Assembly (NCBI RefSeq): GCF_019916085.1
Contig: NZ_CP049834.1
Coordinates: 775,501-839,500, forward strand
Source of the DNA: Aquirufa lenticrescens
Lineage (GTDB): Bacteria; Bacteroidota; Bacteroidia; Cytophagales; Spirosomataceae
Direction of reading: 5' to 3'
Length of the DNA stretch: 64,000 nucleotides
Below the pieces are notes generated by a model that saw only the letters and a program-made list of their open reading frames with translations, was not told the DNA's origin and did no database searches. This document shows, piece after piece, positions 18,839 through 28,262 of this stretch; position 1 is the stretch's first letter, and each line of letters starts with the position of its first letter. A program made the translations under genes and the position numbers.

Positions 18839-19720
18839 ATGAAAGCATATATTTTCCCAGGTCAAGGTTCTCAGTTTCCAGGAATGGCAAAGGATCTTTA
18901 CACGAATTTTCCAGTAGCGAAACAAATCATCGATGAGGCGGATGCCATCTTAGGCTTTTCTTTATCGTCTGTGATGTTCGAGGGGACGGATGAGGAATTG
19001 AAACAAACGAAAGTAACACAACCTGCGATCTATTTGCATTCTATTTTGATTCCCAAATTAGGGAAAGACTTCGCTCCCTCAATGGTTGCAGGTCACTCTT
19101 TAGGAGAATTTTCTGCGCTAGTTGCGGCAGGCGGCTTAAGCTGGCAAGATGGATTACGATTAGTGTACCAAAGAGCGCTAGCCATGCAAAAGGCTTGCGA
19201 AATCGAGCCAAGCACCATGGCTGCCGTTTTAGGTTTGCCCGATGCAACAATTGAAGAAATTTGCCAGGCTTACGGTCCATCCGTAGTCGCAGCAAACTAT
19301 AACTGCCCTGGCCAAGTCGTGATCTCTGGATCAGTAGAAGGAATCGAAGCGGTAGGCGTTCAATTGAAAGAAGCAGGAGCGAAGCGCGTATTGCCATTGC
19401 CAGTAGGTGGAGCCTTCCACTCACCCTTTATGGAACCAGCACGTGTAGAATTAGCCGCGGCTATTGAAGCAACGGAAATCGTTCGCCCTATTTGCCCGAT
19501 CTTCCAAAACGTGAATGCTAAACCATCACAAGACCCAGCTGAAATCAAAGCGAACTTAATCTCTCAATTAACGGGTGCCGTTCGTTGGACACAGTCAGTT
19601 GAAGCGATGGTAGGCGCAGGTGCGACAGAATTTATCGAATGTGGACCAGGCAAAGTATTGCAAGGACTTGTGCGCAAGATTCACGCGGAGGCGGTTGTTT
19701 CTTCTATGGAGTTAGCATAA
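18839..19720 (+). CDS. fabD: Malonyl-CoA:ACP transacylase
   Basis: FabD transfers malonyl from CoA to acyl carrier protein, which feeds fatty-acid elongation. The 293-residue protein starts MKAYIFPGQGSQFPGM and has the nucleophile elbow GHSLGEFSAL (serine near 85) and the catalytic histidine in GGAFHSPFM near 195. It closes with IECGPGKVLQGLVRK, as expected of the family. It has its own promoter. The other fatty-acid genes in the window (acpP, fabF) are about 9 kb away on the other strand. Confidence 0.96.
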   Translation: MKAYIFPGQGSQFPGMAKDLYTNFPVAKQIIDEADAILGFSLSSVMFEGTDEELKQTKVTQPAIYLHSILIPKLGKDFAPSMVAGHSLGEFSALVAAGGLSWQDGLRLVYQRALAMQKACEIEPSTMAAVLGLPDATIEEICQAYGPSVVAANYNCPGQVVISGSVEGIEAVGVQLKEAGAKRVLPLPVGGAFHSPFMEPARVELAAAIEATEIVRPICPIFQNVNAKPSQDPAEIKANLISQLTGAVRWTQSVEAMVGAGATEFIECGPGKVLQGLVRKIHAEAVVSSMELA

Positions 19721-19801
19721 GAATAATCGAATTTGATGCACTGATTGTGAGCGCTTAAGCGGAAAACGACGGAAATAATTCAATTATTTTTTCGGTAACG
19801 T

Positions 19802-19832
19802 TTGATAATTTGGGCTCAAGCCCTTACTTTTG
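19802..19832 (+). promoter_or_regulatory. Promoter of tRNA-Gln
   Basis: TTG at 19802-19804 and TACTTTTG at 19825-19832 are separated by 20 bases. This matches the Bacteroidota consensus and lies 16 bases upstream of the mature tRNA 5' end. Confidence 0.65.
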
Positions 19833-19848
19833 CATCAGATTTTGGAAT

Positions 19849-19919
19849 TGACCTATGGTGTAATGGTAACACACCAGTTTTTGGTTCTGGTTTTCTAGGT
19901 TCGAGTCCTGGTAGGTCAA
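19849..19919 (+). tRNA. tRNA-Gln (anticodon TTG)
   Basis: The 71-base cloverleaf has a perfect acceptor stem (TGACCTA with TAGGTCA), D stem GTGT/ACAC, anticodon stem CCAGT/TCTGG and T arm CTAGG-TTCGAGT-CCTGG. The anticodon loop TTTTGGT has TTG at positions 34-36, which reads CAA and CAG. Positions 31 and 39 are both T, leaving one unpaired position next to the anticodon loop. The CCA end is not encoded: A, C, A follow the stem. It is the only tRNA in the window. Confidence 0.95.
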
Positions 19920-19928
19920 CAGAATTTT

Positions 19929-19958
19929 AAGAAGCGCATCGAAAGGTGCGCTTCTTTT
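19929..19958 (+). terminator. Terminator after tRNA-Gln
   Basis: AAGAAGCGCA and TGCGCTTCTT form a perfect ten-base stem around an eight-base loop and are followed by TT. It lies ten bases after the tRNA and ten bases before the stop of the convergent TIM-barrel gene, so it may serve both. Confidence 0.85.
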
Positions 19959-19967
19959 GTTTCATGC

Positions 19968-20891
19968 CTAGATCATCTTCTTCATCTTCTCCAGTCCCGT
20001 CTTCGCCACCTTCAGTGGATCTTGTGACCAAAGTTCCTTGTTGAATAATTCCAACGAAAGAATAACCGGCTTTTCAGATGGTTTTAAGCGCTTAATGATT
20101 TCCTTGATGGGAGCTTCCCCATCGCCTGCATAGATGCGGTCGCCGTCCGTAATGGAGGTAGGTTTAATGGAAGTGACGTAGTCATTAACGTGGAAGACGT
20201 CAATCGAGTTTTCTCCCACTAGGTGGAGGCAGTCGATAGAGGATTCGCCTTTGTAGATATGGAATACGTCTAATAGCAGTTTGGCGTTGGGTTGACCAGC
20301 TTCGGCAGCTACGAAAAGGACGTCCGCGACACGGTTTAGGTTTTTTGAGTGTCCCCACATTTCCAGTTGTGGAGTGACACCAGTGCTGACCCCTAAGTCG
20401 AGGATGGCGCGGTAGCGTTCTGCCGCGCGACGAAGGTCGAGGCCGGCTTCTTTGGTGGCGCCCATGGGAGGAGCGGCGGTGCGGAAACAGCCTAATTGGG
20501 CTAGCATATCCATCTCGCGTTTCATTTGTTCCAAACCTTGTTTGCGCGTCGCCTCATCATCTACGATCCACTGGGCGAAGCCAATGGCGTTTTGGATTTT
20601 AATTCCTAGATCATCGATGCGCTTCTTCGCTTCTAAAAGGGTTCCGCCTGATTTCAAATAGGCCTCTAGCGTAGGTACCCAAATCTCACAATGTTGAAAG
20701 CCGGCCGCGGAGGCGACTTCGAGTTCTTTGATGAGTCCTAACTTTTGGCCCATAATCGTACTCATATTCAGTGAGAACTCGAATTTATGTGCTTTAGCAA
20801 CAGGTGCTGCTGAGGCAGAGGAAGGCAAAAAGGCCGCCCCTGCAGCGGTTCCGGATGCAATCAATAAATCGCGGCGACTAATGTTTGTCAT
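19968..20891 (-). CDS. Sugar phosphate isomerase/epimerase-like TIM-barrel protein with Tat signal
   Basis: The 307-residue protein starts with a twin-arginine signal (SRRDLLIASG, then an Ala-rich stretch ending SASAAP), so it is predicted to be folded in the cytoplasm and exported. The body is a xylose-isomerase-like / AP endonuclease 2 TIM barrel, with metal-site candidates in CEIW, PQLEMWGH, LLLDVFHIY, VFHVNDY and SLELFN. The start overlaps the AGE epimerase stop by four bases (ATGA), placing it last in the PfkB-AGE-TIM operon. It probably isomerises or epimerises a sugar; the substrate is unknown. Confidence 0.82.
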   Translation of the reverse strand: MTNISRRDLLIASGTAAGAAFLPSSASAAPVAKAHKFEFSLNMSTIMGQKLGLIKELEVASAAGFQHCEIWVPTLEAYLKSGGTLLEAKKRIDDLGIKIQNAIGFAQWIVDDEATRKQGLEQMKREMDMLAQLGCFRTAAPPMGATKEAGLDLRRAAERYRAILDLGVSTGVTPQLEMWGHSKNLNRVADVLFVAAEAGQPNAKLLLDVFHIYKGESSIDCLHLVGENSIDVFHVNDYVTSIKPTSITDGDRIYAGDGEAPIKEIIKRLKPSEKPVILSLELFNKELWSQDPLKVAKTGLEKMKKMI

Positions 20892-22150
20892 AGGTATAGG
20901 TTTATTTCGCCTAGCTTCTCATAGGAGAGAATCATTGAGCGAACATTATGGTAATTTATTTTCCAGTTGTGGGCCATGTGTCGCCAAATCGGTTCTCCCT
21001 CACGGGTCATCAGCGGCCACCATTCACCGGTATTTCGGTTAATCATTTTATCAAAAACGAAGCGATGCACTTGTTCATACGCTTTCATGAATTGCAAATC
21101 TTTCGTTAAAAGATAGGCATCCAGCATTCCAATGAGCATTTCGGCTTGTTGCCAAAATTCCTTCTCTACATCTGTAGGCCCTCCACTGTGCGAACCTTCC
21201 ACAAAGACTCCGCCATGTTCCCAGTCGACGCCATTTTCCATCGAATGGTAGAAAGCCTTTTTGATGTTGTCCAAATAGGGTGTGGCATCAATCTTGCCCA
21301 CGTTCAATGCGTGCAACAGCAACCAGCCAAATTCTGAGTTATGGCCGTAAGAGGTATTGTCGACGGCTGAGGCTTTTTGGCCTCCCTCCTGAAAACGATC
21401 CCAACCCCACACGATATCGAATTTTATCTGTGGTGCGACACTCCAGTCCGCCCAAAACTGAGGAATACCTGTCCCCGTCTTCGGGTCCATTATTTTATAA
21501 ATCAAAATATCAATTGACTCCTGCAGCTTTCTGCGGTGTATCTCTTTCCCACTCGCCTCATACAAGGTCGTGAATGCCTCCATCAAATGCATATGAACAT
21601 CTAAGGTTTTTCGATCCCCGCCCGGCGCACCTGGTCCCATGAGCGACCAATCTTCCGCAAAGAATTCCCAATAACCGCCGTAATGGGTATCTACCGCATA
21701 TTTTTGGAGTAAATCGAAGACCTTCTCCGCGTATTCTAAACCCACCGGATCCCCCGTCGCCAGAGTATATTCGCTTAGGGAATAAATCGCAAAGCTATGG
21801 CCATATCCAATTTTCTGCTTATTCGTCGGTTCTCCCGCCCGGTTCACCATCCAATAGAACCCACCATTTTCAGCGTCCCACATGTTGTCCAGTAAAAACC
21901 GAACCCCATGCGCCGCCATCTCTTTCATGATTTCCCCTCCAAAACCGTGGCGATAGGCCTGCGAGTAGGTAAAGACGGAACGGGTCATCGCAATCAGCGA
22001 CTTCTCGTCATCTCCTGCATCTTCACCAAACTCATTAAAATGCGTTATAAAACCACCTTGTTTTTGATCCACCGTCCGCTGAATCCAGAAGGGCAATAAT
22101 GCTCCCTCGGTATATTCCTTGATTTCCGATCTAAGCGATTGAATGTCCAT
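20888..22150 (-). CDS. AGE-family epimerase (cellobiose 2-epimerase/N-acylglucosamine 2-epimerase-like)
   Basis: The 420-residue protein has the alpha/alpha-barrel pattern of the N-acylglucosamine 2-epimerase family. Histidines in DVHMHLMEAF, TSYGHNSEFGW and INYHNVRS are in the places of the catalytic histidines of cellobiose 2-epimerase. No signal peptide is seen. The open frame extends 51 codons upstream inside the kinase gene, but MDIQSLRSEI at 22150 is the natural start; it overlaps the kinase gene by 20 bases. The product likely epimerises glucose to mannose in an oligosaccharide or a related sugar; the exact substrate is not readable. Confidence 0.85.
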   Translation of the reverse strand: MDIQSLRSEIKEYTEGALLPFWIQRTVDQKQGGFITHFNEFGEDAGDDEKSLIAMTRSVFTYSQAYRHGFGGEIMKEMAAHGVRFLLDNMWDAENGGFYWMVNRAGEPTNKQKIGYGHSFAIYSLSEYTLATGDPVGLEYAEKVFDLLQKYAVDTHYGGYWEFFAEDWSLMGPGAPGGDRKTLDVHMHLMEAFTTLYEASGKEIHRRKLQESIDILIYKIMDPKTGTGIPQFWADWSVAPQIKFDIVWGWDRFQEGGQKASAVDNTSYGHNSEFGWLLLHALNVGKIDATPYLDNIKKAFYHSMENGVDWEHGGVFVEGSHSGGPTDVEKEFWQQAEMLIGMLDAYLLTKDLQFMKAYEQVHRFVFDKMINRNTGEWWPLMTREGEPIWRHMAHNWKINYHNVRSMILSYEKLGEINLYL

Positions 22151-23081
22151 GGTGTAATTGTCTAATGGCGTCCGGACTCGCGGAGCCGGTTTCGCCGATT
22201 TGATGAATACTGATATGTACGGCCAAAGACGCCAATTCACAAGCTTCTTCCACCGTTGCCCCAGCTGCTCTTGCCGCAGAGAATCCTGCCACCACCATAT
22301 CACCGGCTCCCACCGTATCGATAGAGCCTTTTATTGGGAAAGCAGGCTGGTGATGAAACTCCTGCTCGCTCGCGTAAATCATCCCTTTTTCACCTAAGGT
22401 GACTAACACAGGATTTTTTCGCAAGGTGGCCCATGCTTGGATGTTTTCGGGCGTAGCTGGCTTTTGAAGTATTTTTATAAACTCAGCCTCGTTCACCTTT
22501 AAGGGTAGGTTTTTCGCCTGGCGGCCTAGTGAACGTAAATCTGCTAGTGCATGTGTAAAGTTTAGCGCTTCGACGTGTTTTGCCTGCAAGAGTGGAGTGT
22601 TGAATTGCTCATTGATGATAATCCAGTCGAAAGAGGCTGATTGTAGGGTAGAGATTAACTCGCTGGTTTTATTCTGAAAATTCGAAGACCTCGTTCCAAA
22701 ATCGATACGATTCAATTCCTCTTGTGTTTGCAGCGGTTTCGAATAGGTAGGGGTGTCGATATTCGTTTCTTTAATGTTTTTAGCATCAATCCCTAAAGCC
22801 GTCATCTGGTGCGCCATCTCTCTTCCAAAGAGATCATTTCCACGCACCCCGAAGGCCGAAACATGCGCGCCTAATACCGCTAGATTCTTCGCCACATTAC
22901 CCGCGCCACCTAAATAAGCACGTGGCTGTGAAGCGAGATGCACTTCTTTTGCAGTTTCTATAGAATATTCACCAGTGGATGTTTGAATGTCAAAATAGAA
23001 GTCCAACGCAAAATCCCCCATCACCGCTATACGCAGCTGTTGGATTCGAGCCAAAATGGTCTCTAATCTTTCGGAGTTCAT
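22131..23081 (-). CDS. PfkB-family carbohydrate kinase
   Basis: The 316-residue protein has the family signatures YLGGAGNVAKNLAVLG near 55-70 and DTVGAGDMVVAGF near 260, where the aspartate of GAGD is the catalytic base. The N-terminal region (MGDFALDFYFD) resembles the kinase domain of heptose kinases of the RfaE type, but no nucleotidyltransferase domain is attached. It is the first gene of a three-gene sugar operon with an AGE epimerase and a TIM-barrel protein, so it probably phosphorylates the sugar that they produce or supply. Confidence 0.85.
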   Translation of the reverse strand: MNSERLETILARIQQLRIAVMGDFALDFYFDIQTSTGEYSIETAKEVHLASQPRAYLGGAGNVAKNLAVLGAHVSAFGVRGNDLFGREMAHQMTALGIDAKNIKETNIDTPTYSKPLQTQEELNRIDFGTRSSNFQNKTSELISTLQSASFDWIIINEQFNTPLLQAKHVEALNFTHALADLRSLGRQAKNLPLKVNEAEFIKILQKPATPENIQAWATLRKNPVLVTLGEKGMIYASEQEFHHQPAFPIKGSIDTVGAGDMVVAGFSAARAAGATVEEACELASLAVHISIHQIGETGSASPDAIRQLHHGHSIA

Positions 23082-23130
23082 GTCGGATAGGTTTAGCTAA
23101 ATTTTCATCGAAAAATAGGGATATTTTCTT

Positions 23131-23138
23131 TAATTTTG
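23131..23138 (+). promoter_or_regulatory. Possible -7 box for glmM
   Basis: TAATTTTG fits TAnnTTTG and lies 30 bases before the glmM TTG start. No TTG is seen at the expected -33 distance. Confidence 0.35.
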
Positions 23139-23168
23139 ATCATCTATTCATTCTAATTCATTTTTGTT

Positions 23169-24557
23169 TTGGCACTAATCAAATCAATCTCTGGCATACG
23201 TGGTACTATCGGTGGAAAACCGGGCGAAGGTTTAAGTCCTATTGACGTCGTAACTTTTGCAGCGGCCTATGGCACCTGGTTAAAGAAAAAAGGACATCCT
23301 TCAAACTCTATCGTGTTAGGTCGTGATGCGCGTATCTCCGGAGAAATGGTCAGTTCCTTAGTGGCTAATACCTTAATCGGTTTAGGCTGGAATGTATTGG
23401 ATATCGGTCTTTCTACGACCCCAACCGTTGAATTAGCGGTGCCGTGGACGAAAGCAGCAGGTGGAATTATCATCACCGCTAGCCACAATCCAGCGCAATG
23501 GAATGCCTTGAAATTATTGAATGATCGCGGAGAGTTTATTTCGGATCAGGATGGAAAAGACTTATTGACGATCGCCGAAAATCAAGATTTTGATTTCGCG
23601 GACGTGATGAAACTAGGTAAATTGACGCAAGATGATAGCTTTTTACAACAGCACGTGGATCACGTGTTAGGTTTGAGCTGGGTGAATCAACCCGTGATTG
23701 CGAAAGCGAACTTCCGTGTATTAGTCGATGCAGTGAATTCGACTGGAGGAATCGTAGTGCCTATGTTGTTGAAAGCCTTGGGGGTTCAACACGTGGATGT
23801 GATTTTTGGCGAGGCTACTGGTCATTTTGGCCATAACCCAGAACCACTTCCGGAGAATTTAACGGATATGATCTCCAAAATGAAAGGCGGAAACTACGAT
23901 TTAGGTATCGTGGTGGATCCAGATGTGGATCGCCTTTGCTTTATTTCGGAGGATGGAACACCATTTGGTGAAGAATATACCTTAGTGGCGGTAGCTGAAT
24001 ATGTGCTTTCTGTGAAGCCTGGCAATACTGTATCCAACCTTTCTTCTACCCGCGCTTTAGCGGATGTAACCCGCAAAGCAGGTGGCGAATACTACGCGGC
24101 AGCGGTAGGAGAGGTGAATGTGGTGACTCAGATGAAAGCGGTAAACGCGATCATCGGTGGCGAAGGTAACGGAGGCGTGATCTTCCCTGAGTCGCATTAC
24201 GGACGTGATTCCCTGGTGGGAATTGGATTGTTCTTGACGCATTTGGCAAACAAAGGCATTAAAGCATCTGAATTACGCGCGAGCTATCCGGCTTATGTGA
24301 TTTCCAAAAACAAAATTGAATTATCTGCTGACCTGAACGTCGATTTAATCCTCGCGACGGTAGCTGAAAAATACAAGAATGAGCAGGTAAATACGATAGA
24401 TGGCGTGAAAATTGACTTCCCAGATCGCTGGGTTCATTTGCGCAAATCGAATACGGAACCGATCATTCGCATTTACGCGGAGGCATCTTCGGAGGCTGAT
24501 GCAGATACACTCGCTCAACAAATTATACACGTGATTGAAGAAATCGCGCAAGTTTAA
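23169..24557 (+). CDS. glmM: Phosphoglucosamine mutase (TTG start)
   Basis: GlmM interconverts glucosamine 6- and 1-phosphate on the way to UDP-GlcNAc. The 462-residue protein has the phosphoserine loop TASHNPAQWNALK, the metal-binding DPDVDRL, the sugar loop GEGNGGVIFPE and the phosphate-binding RKSNTEPIIRIY. The start is TTG at 23169, because the conserved family beginning MALIKSISGIRGT lies exactly there and no ATG precedes it. The cysteine desulfurase gene follows with no gap (TAA then ATG). A phosphomannomutase role cannot be excluded, though the sequence style is that of Bacteroidota GlmM. Confidence 0.92.
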   Translation: MALIKSISGIRGTIGGKPGEGLSPIDVVTFAAAYGTWLKKKGHPSNSIVLGRDARISGEMVSSLVANTLIGLGWNVLDIGLSTTPTVELAVPWTKAAGGIIITASHNPAQWNALKLLNDRGEFISDQDGKDLLTIAENQDFDFADVMKLGKLTQDDSFLQQHVDHVLGLSWVNQPVIAKANFRVLVDAVNSTGGIVVPMLLKALGVQHVDVIFGEATGHFGHNPEPLPENLTDMISKMKGGNYDLGIVVDPDVDRLCFISEDGTPFGEEYTLVAVAEYVLSVKPGNTVSNLSSTRALADVTRKAGGEYYAAAVGEVNVVTQMKAVNAIIGGEGNGGVIFPESHYGRDSLVGIGLFLTHLANKGIKASELRASYPAYVISKNKIELSADLNVDLILATVAEKYKNEQVNTIDGVKIDFPDRWVHLRKSNTEPIIRIYAEASSEADADTLAQQIIHVIEEIAQV

Positions 24558-25700
24558 ATGTCAGAAAAAACACCTATTTACCTAGATAACGCGGCGACCA
24601 CTCCGGTAGATCCGGCGGTTTGGGCTGAAATGCAGCCCTATTTCGAGAATTTCACCGCGAATCCCTCGTCGATTCACTCCCATGGGCGTCAAGCGAAAGT
24701 GGCCGTAGAAAAGGCGCGCAAAACGATCGCTACTTTACTTAACGCTTCGCCCTCTGAGATACTATTTACTTCTGGAGGAACGGAAGCAGATAATACCGTA
24801 TTGCAATCGGCCGTTTTGCACGGTGGATGCAAAGTGATTATCACCTCCCCTTTAGAACACCACGCGGTTTTGCATACGGCGGAGGCCTGGGCGAAACTGG
24901 GTTTAGCTGAATTGAAATTAGTTCGCGTAAATCCGGATGGAGCGATTGATTTAGCGCATTTGGAAGAATTATTAGCCTCGTCTGATAAGGCGATTGTGAG
25001 TTTGATGCATGGGAACAATGAGATTGGTAATTTATTAGATTTACACGCAGTGGGAGACCTTTGCGAGCAATATGGAGCCTTATTTCATTCGGATACCGTC
25101 CAAACCATGGGCCACTACAAGCACGACGCCTCAGCCTTGAAAGTCCATTTTATGGTGGGCGCAGCGCATAAATTCCATGGCCCTAAAGGGATTGGTTTCT
25201 TGTATGCAAAGGCCGGAACGAAGTTCAGTCCGCTAATGCACGGTGGAGCGCAAGAGCGTAACCAGCGTGGAGGCACGGAAAACGTGTATGGGATGATTGG
25301 TATTGCTAAAGCCCTAGAAATGGCCTACTCCGCCATGGACGAGCATGCAACCTATATCAAAGGCTTAAAATCCTATTTCATCGAAGGTTTACAAAAACAA
25401 TTCCCAGGTATTTCCTTTAATGGAGCCTCAGGGGATGTCGAAAATAGTTTGTATACGGTATTGAGCGTGCGTTTCCCATCAGTGGCAGACGGCGATATGT
25501 TGTTATTCCAATTAGATATAGAGAAGATTTCAGCTTCAGGTGGTAGCGCCTGTTCAAGCGGTACGTCTGTGGGTTCTCACGTATTGTCGGCCTTGAACCC
25601 GACAGCGACGGGTGCTGCCGTTCGTTTCTCGTTTAGCAAAAATAATACCCGAGCGGAGATCGATCGGGTATTAGAAGTATTGAAAAAAATCGTGGCCTAG
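24558..25700 (+). CDS. Cysteine desulfurase (IscS/NifS family)
   Basis: This PLP enzyme takes sulfur from cysteine for Fe-S clusters or tRNA thiolation. The 380-residue protein has [10 protein letters not shown] at the start, TSGGTEADN near 72, the PLP lysine in [11 protein letters not shown] near 205 and the active-site cysteine in SGGSACSSG near 330. No scaffold or regulator gene is next to it, so whether it is IscS or a specialised desulfurase is open. It follows glmM directly. Its TAG interlocks by four bases with the stop of the convergent proS gene. Confidence 0.92.
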   Translation: MSEKTPIYLDNAATTPVDPAVWAEMQPYFENFTANPSSIHSHGRQAKVAVEKARKTIATLLNASPSEILFTSGGTEADNTVLQSAVLHGGCKVIITSPLEHHAVLHTAEAWAKLGLAELKLVRVNPDGAIDLAHLEELLASSDKAIVSLMHGNNEIGNLLDLHAVGDLCEQYGALFHSDTVQTMGHYKHDASALKVHFMVGAAHKFHGPKGIGFLYAKAGTKFSPLMHGGAQERNQRGGTENVYGMIGIAKALEMAYSAMDEHATYIKGLKSYFIEGLQKQFPGISFNGASGDVENSLYTVLSVRFPSVADGDMLLFQLDIEKISASGGSACSSGTSVGSHVLSALNPTATGAAVRFSFSKNNTRAEIDRVLEVLKKIVA

Positions 25701-27169
25701 TAGGCGCGAGCAAAGATCACTCTGCGGCTGGAAGGTGCTCCCGATAGGATGCATTTTCCAGCTTCTTCTTTTGCATCCAATGGAATACATCTGATAGTCG
25801 CTTTCGTTAATTCTTTGATTTTCTCTTCCGTCTCAGACGAACCATCCCAATGCGCAGAAAGGAATCCGCCGTCTTCAATTTTAGCGGTGAACTCGTCCCA
25901 GCTATTCACCTCGAACGTATTCGCTGTTCTGAAATCAAGTGCTTTTTGATAAATGCTTTTTTGGATGTCTTCCAAAGTGTCCACGATCACTTCTTCGATT
26001 CCCTCGAATGGCATACTCGTTTTCTCTCTTGTATCACGACGAGCTAATTCAATCGTCCCGTTTTCCATATCGCGGTTACCGATTGCTAAACGTACCGGAA
26101 CTCCTTTTAACTCATATTCAGCGAATTTAAAGCCTGGGCTTTGATTGTCTGCGAAGTCAAACTTTACGGATACACCGCGGGATTTTAGCGCCTTCACTAA
26201 AGGATTGATGCGCGCTTTGATATTTTCTAATTGCTCTTCCCCTTTGTAGATCGGTACGATCACTACTTGAATAGGTGCTAATTTAGGAGGCAATACTAAA
26301 CCTTGGTCATCTGAGTGCGCCATAATCAAGGCACCCATTAATCGGGTGGAAACACCCCAAGAGGTTCCCCACACATAATCCAATTGATTTTCCTTGTTGA
26401 CAAATTTTACGTCGAAAGCTTTGGCAAAGTTTTGGCCTAAAAAGTGCGACGTTCCCGCCTGCAACGCCTTTCCATCCTGCATCATCGCTTCGATACAATA
26501 GGTTTCATCCGCTCCCGCAAAACGCTCATTCGCTGTTTTAATCCCTTTCAATACCGGCATCGCCATGAAAGTCTCTGCGAATTCTGCATACACTTCTAAC
26601 ATCTGCTCGGTCTCTTCGATTGCCTCTTGTTTCGTTGCATGTGCCGTGTGGCCTTCTTGCCACAAGAACTCTGCCGTACGTAAGAACAATCGCGTACGCA
26701 TTTCCCAGCGCACCACGTTCGCCCATTGATTAATCAAAAGAGGCAAATCACGGTAGGATTGAATCCAGTTTTTATAAGTGGACCAAATCACCGTTTCCGA
26801 CGTAGGTCTCACAATTAATTCTTCTTCTAGTTTTGCGTCTGGATCGACGATCACTCCGCCGCCATTCGGATCATTTTTTAGACGGTAGTGCGTTACGACG
26901 GCACATTCTTTAGCAAAACCCTCTACGTGTGAAGCCTCCTTCGAAAGGAACGATTTAGGGATGAAAAGGGGAAAATAGGCGTTCGTGTGGCCTGTTTCCT
27001 TAAACATATCATCTAATGCGCGCTGCATTTTTTCCCAAATGGAATAGCCATAAGGTTTAATGATCATGCAGCCTCTCACCGCAGAATTTTCGGCTAAATC
27101 TGCTCTCTTCACTAATTCGTTGTACCACTCAGAATAATTGTCTGCGCGGCTTGGTAGGGATTTACTCAT
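25697..27169 (-). CDS. proS: Prolyl-tRNA synthetase (archaeal/eukaryotic-like type)
   Basis: ProS charges tRNA-Pro. The 490-residue protein has the class II motif 2 region [22 protein letters not shown] near 152-173, motif 3 in [20 protein letters not shown], an anticodon-binding domain from about 285 and a C-terminal tail ending [15 protein letters not shown]. It lacks the editing insertion of the bacterial type, and the length fits the archaeal/eukaryotic-like ProRS that many Bacteroidota have. It is monocistronic, with a possible promoter upstream and no terminator at its interlocked 3' end. Confidence 0.95.
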   Translation of the reverse strand: MSKSLPSRADNYSEWYNELVKRADLAENSAVRGCMIIKPYGYSIWEKMQRALDDMFKETGHTNAYFPLFIPKSFLSKEASHVEGFAKECAVVTHYRLKNDPNGGGVIVDPDAKLEEELIVRPTSETVIWSTYKNWIQSYRDLPLLINQWANVVRWEMRTRLFLRTAEFLWQEGHTAHATKQEAIEETEQMLEVYAEFAETFMAMPVLKGIKTANERFAGADETYCIEAMMQDGKALQAGTSHFLGQNFAKAFDVKFVNKENQLDYVWGTSWGVSTRLMGALIMAHSDDQGLVLPPKLAPIQVVIVPIYKGEEQLENIKARINPLVKALKSRGVSVKFDFADNQSPGFKFAEYELKGVPVRLAIGNRDMENGTIELARRDTREKTSMPFEGIEEVIVDTLEDIQKSIYQKALDFRTANTFEVNSWDEFTAKIEDGGFLSAHWDGSSETEEKIKELTKATIRCIPLDAKEEAGKCILSGAPSSRRVIFARAY

Positions 27170-27238
27170 AAATTATGTTAAAATCGTCATGTAATGTTCG
27201 TTTTTTCGTTTACTTTACGTTTGAAAAATGGAACGTTA

Positions 27239-27246
27239 CAAAGATA
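27239..27246 (-). promoter_or_regulatory. Possible -7 box for proS
   Basis: On the minus strand TATCTTTG matches TAnnTTTG and lies about 70 bases before the proS ATG. No TTG is seen at the usual upstream distance. Confidence 0.35.
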
Positions 27247-27287
27247 CGTTTTGTTAGGCTTTTAATTGACATCATCCGCTAAAAACC

Positions 27288-28253
27288 ATGAAAAATCAAT
27301 CCTTTGCTTACTTATTGCTTGTAGGATTTGGAATCCTTTCCAGCTGTGTGAATGTGACGAATAATTCGTATGCATCAGATGATTTATACGATGAAGCAAA
27401 TCGTTCCGTTCAGATTGCCAAAGTTCAGGCCGCTAAAGCCGCTAAAGAAAAGAAATACCTCGATTTTCAAGATTTAGAGGAGGATGATGTAGAAGTGATT
27501 GAGGAAGAGGAAGGTCTAGCTCAACAATCAACCTCGCGAATTAATCCTAATTTATACGAATCAGCCTATCAACGTGGACTTTCAGATGGGTTATTTAATA
27601 GTCCTTATTTAGGATATGGCTACCGATATACACCATTCTCTTATTGGAGTCCTTCTTATTCCTTCTTCGGAAGTCCATTTAGAACATTTGGCTTAGGCAT
27701 CGGGGTGTCCGCATTCAACCCATATTCATTTTACAGTCCGTTCAATGATCCGTTTAATCCGTTTTTTGATCCATTCTATCGCTCGTTCTACAGTCCTTTC
27801 TATGGTGCATTTTACAATCCTTATGGGTTTAATAATTTCTACAGAACGTATAATTACTATGGTCCTGGTGGAAATTACACAGGATATAGTGGGCAATACC
27901 AAACAGGAGATTTGAGAGAGCGTAAGAGCTTTGGGCCTCGTGAAGATCGTTCAACTAACCGAAATTCAGGTGGAAATTATACCAATTCTCCTCGCGGAGG
28001 GAATAATTCCTATAACACACAGGGAAACAATCTTCCACGTGTAAATACCCAACAAACGGAAGGTTCAGGTTCTAGCTCTCAACAATATGTGGCACCGCGC
28101 CGTAATTCAAATTACGAGTACCGTTCTGCTCCTGTAGATGGAGGTGCTCAACGTAATTATTCAACTTCTACACCATCCTACAGTAGTCCAAGCTCCGGTG
28201 GAGGATCTAGTTCCGGCGGTGGCGGAGGTGGTTCAAGTCGCGGTCCTCGTTAA
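27288..28253 (+). CDS. Aromatic-rich low-complexity lipoprotein
   Basis: The 321-residue product has a lipoprotein signal ending LSSC (Cys at about residue 20). An acidic stretch (about 60-75) is followed by a region dominated by Tyr, Phe, Pro, Asn and Ser (about 105-205) with repeated SPF, DPF and YSPF units, and a Gly/Ser-rich tail. No enzyme motif is visible. It should be anchored to the outer membrane. It is followed nine bases later by the FadL-like porin gene, so the two are probably co-transcribed. Its function is unknown; a structural or adhesive role is a guess. Confidence 0.7.
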   Translation: MKNQSFAYLLLVGFGILSSCVNVTNNSYASDDLYDEANRSVQIAKVQAAKAAKEKKYLDFQDLEEDDVEVIEEEEGLAQQSTSRINPNLYESAYQRGLSDGLFNSPYLGYGYRYTPFSYWSPSYSFFGSPFRTFGLGIGVSAFNPYSFYSPFNDPFNPFFDPFYRSFYSPFYGAFYNPYGFNNFYRTYNYYGPGGNYTGYSGQYQTGDLRERKSFGPREDRSTNRNSGGNYTNSPRGGNNSYNTQGNNLPRVNTQQTEGSGSSSQQYVAPRRNSNYEYRSAPVDGGAQRNYSTSTPSYSSPSSGGGSSSGGGGGGSSRGPR

Positions 28254-28262
28254 TTTACGATC

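Noticed and set aside
19752-19761. CGCTTAAGCG palindrome after fabD
   Set aside because: A ten-base palindrome without loop or T tract is weak evidence for a terminator, and a plain AT-rich stretch follows.
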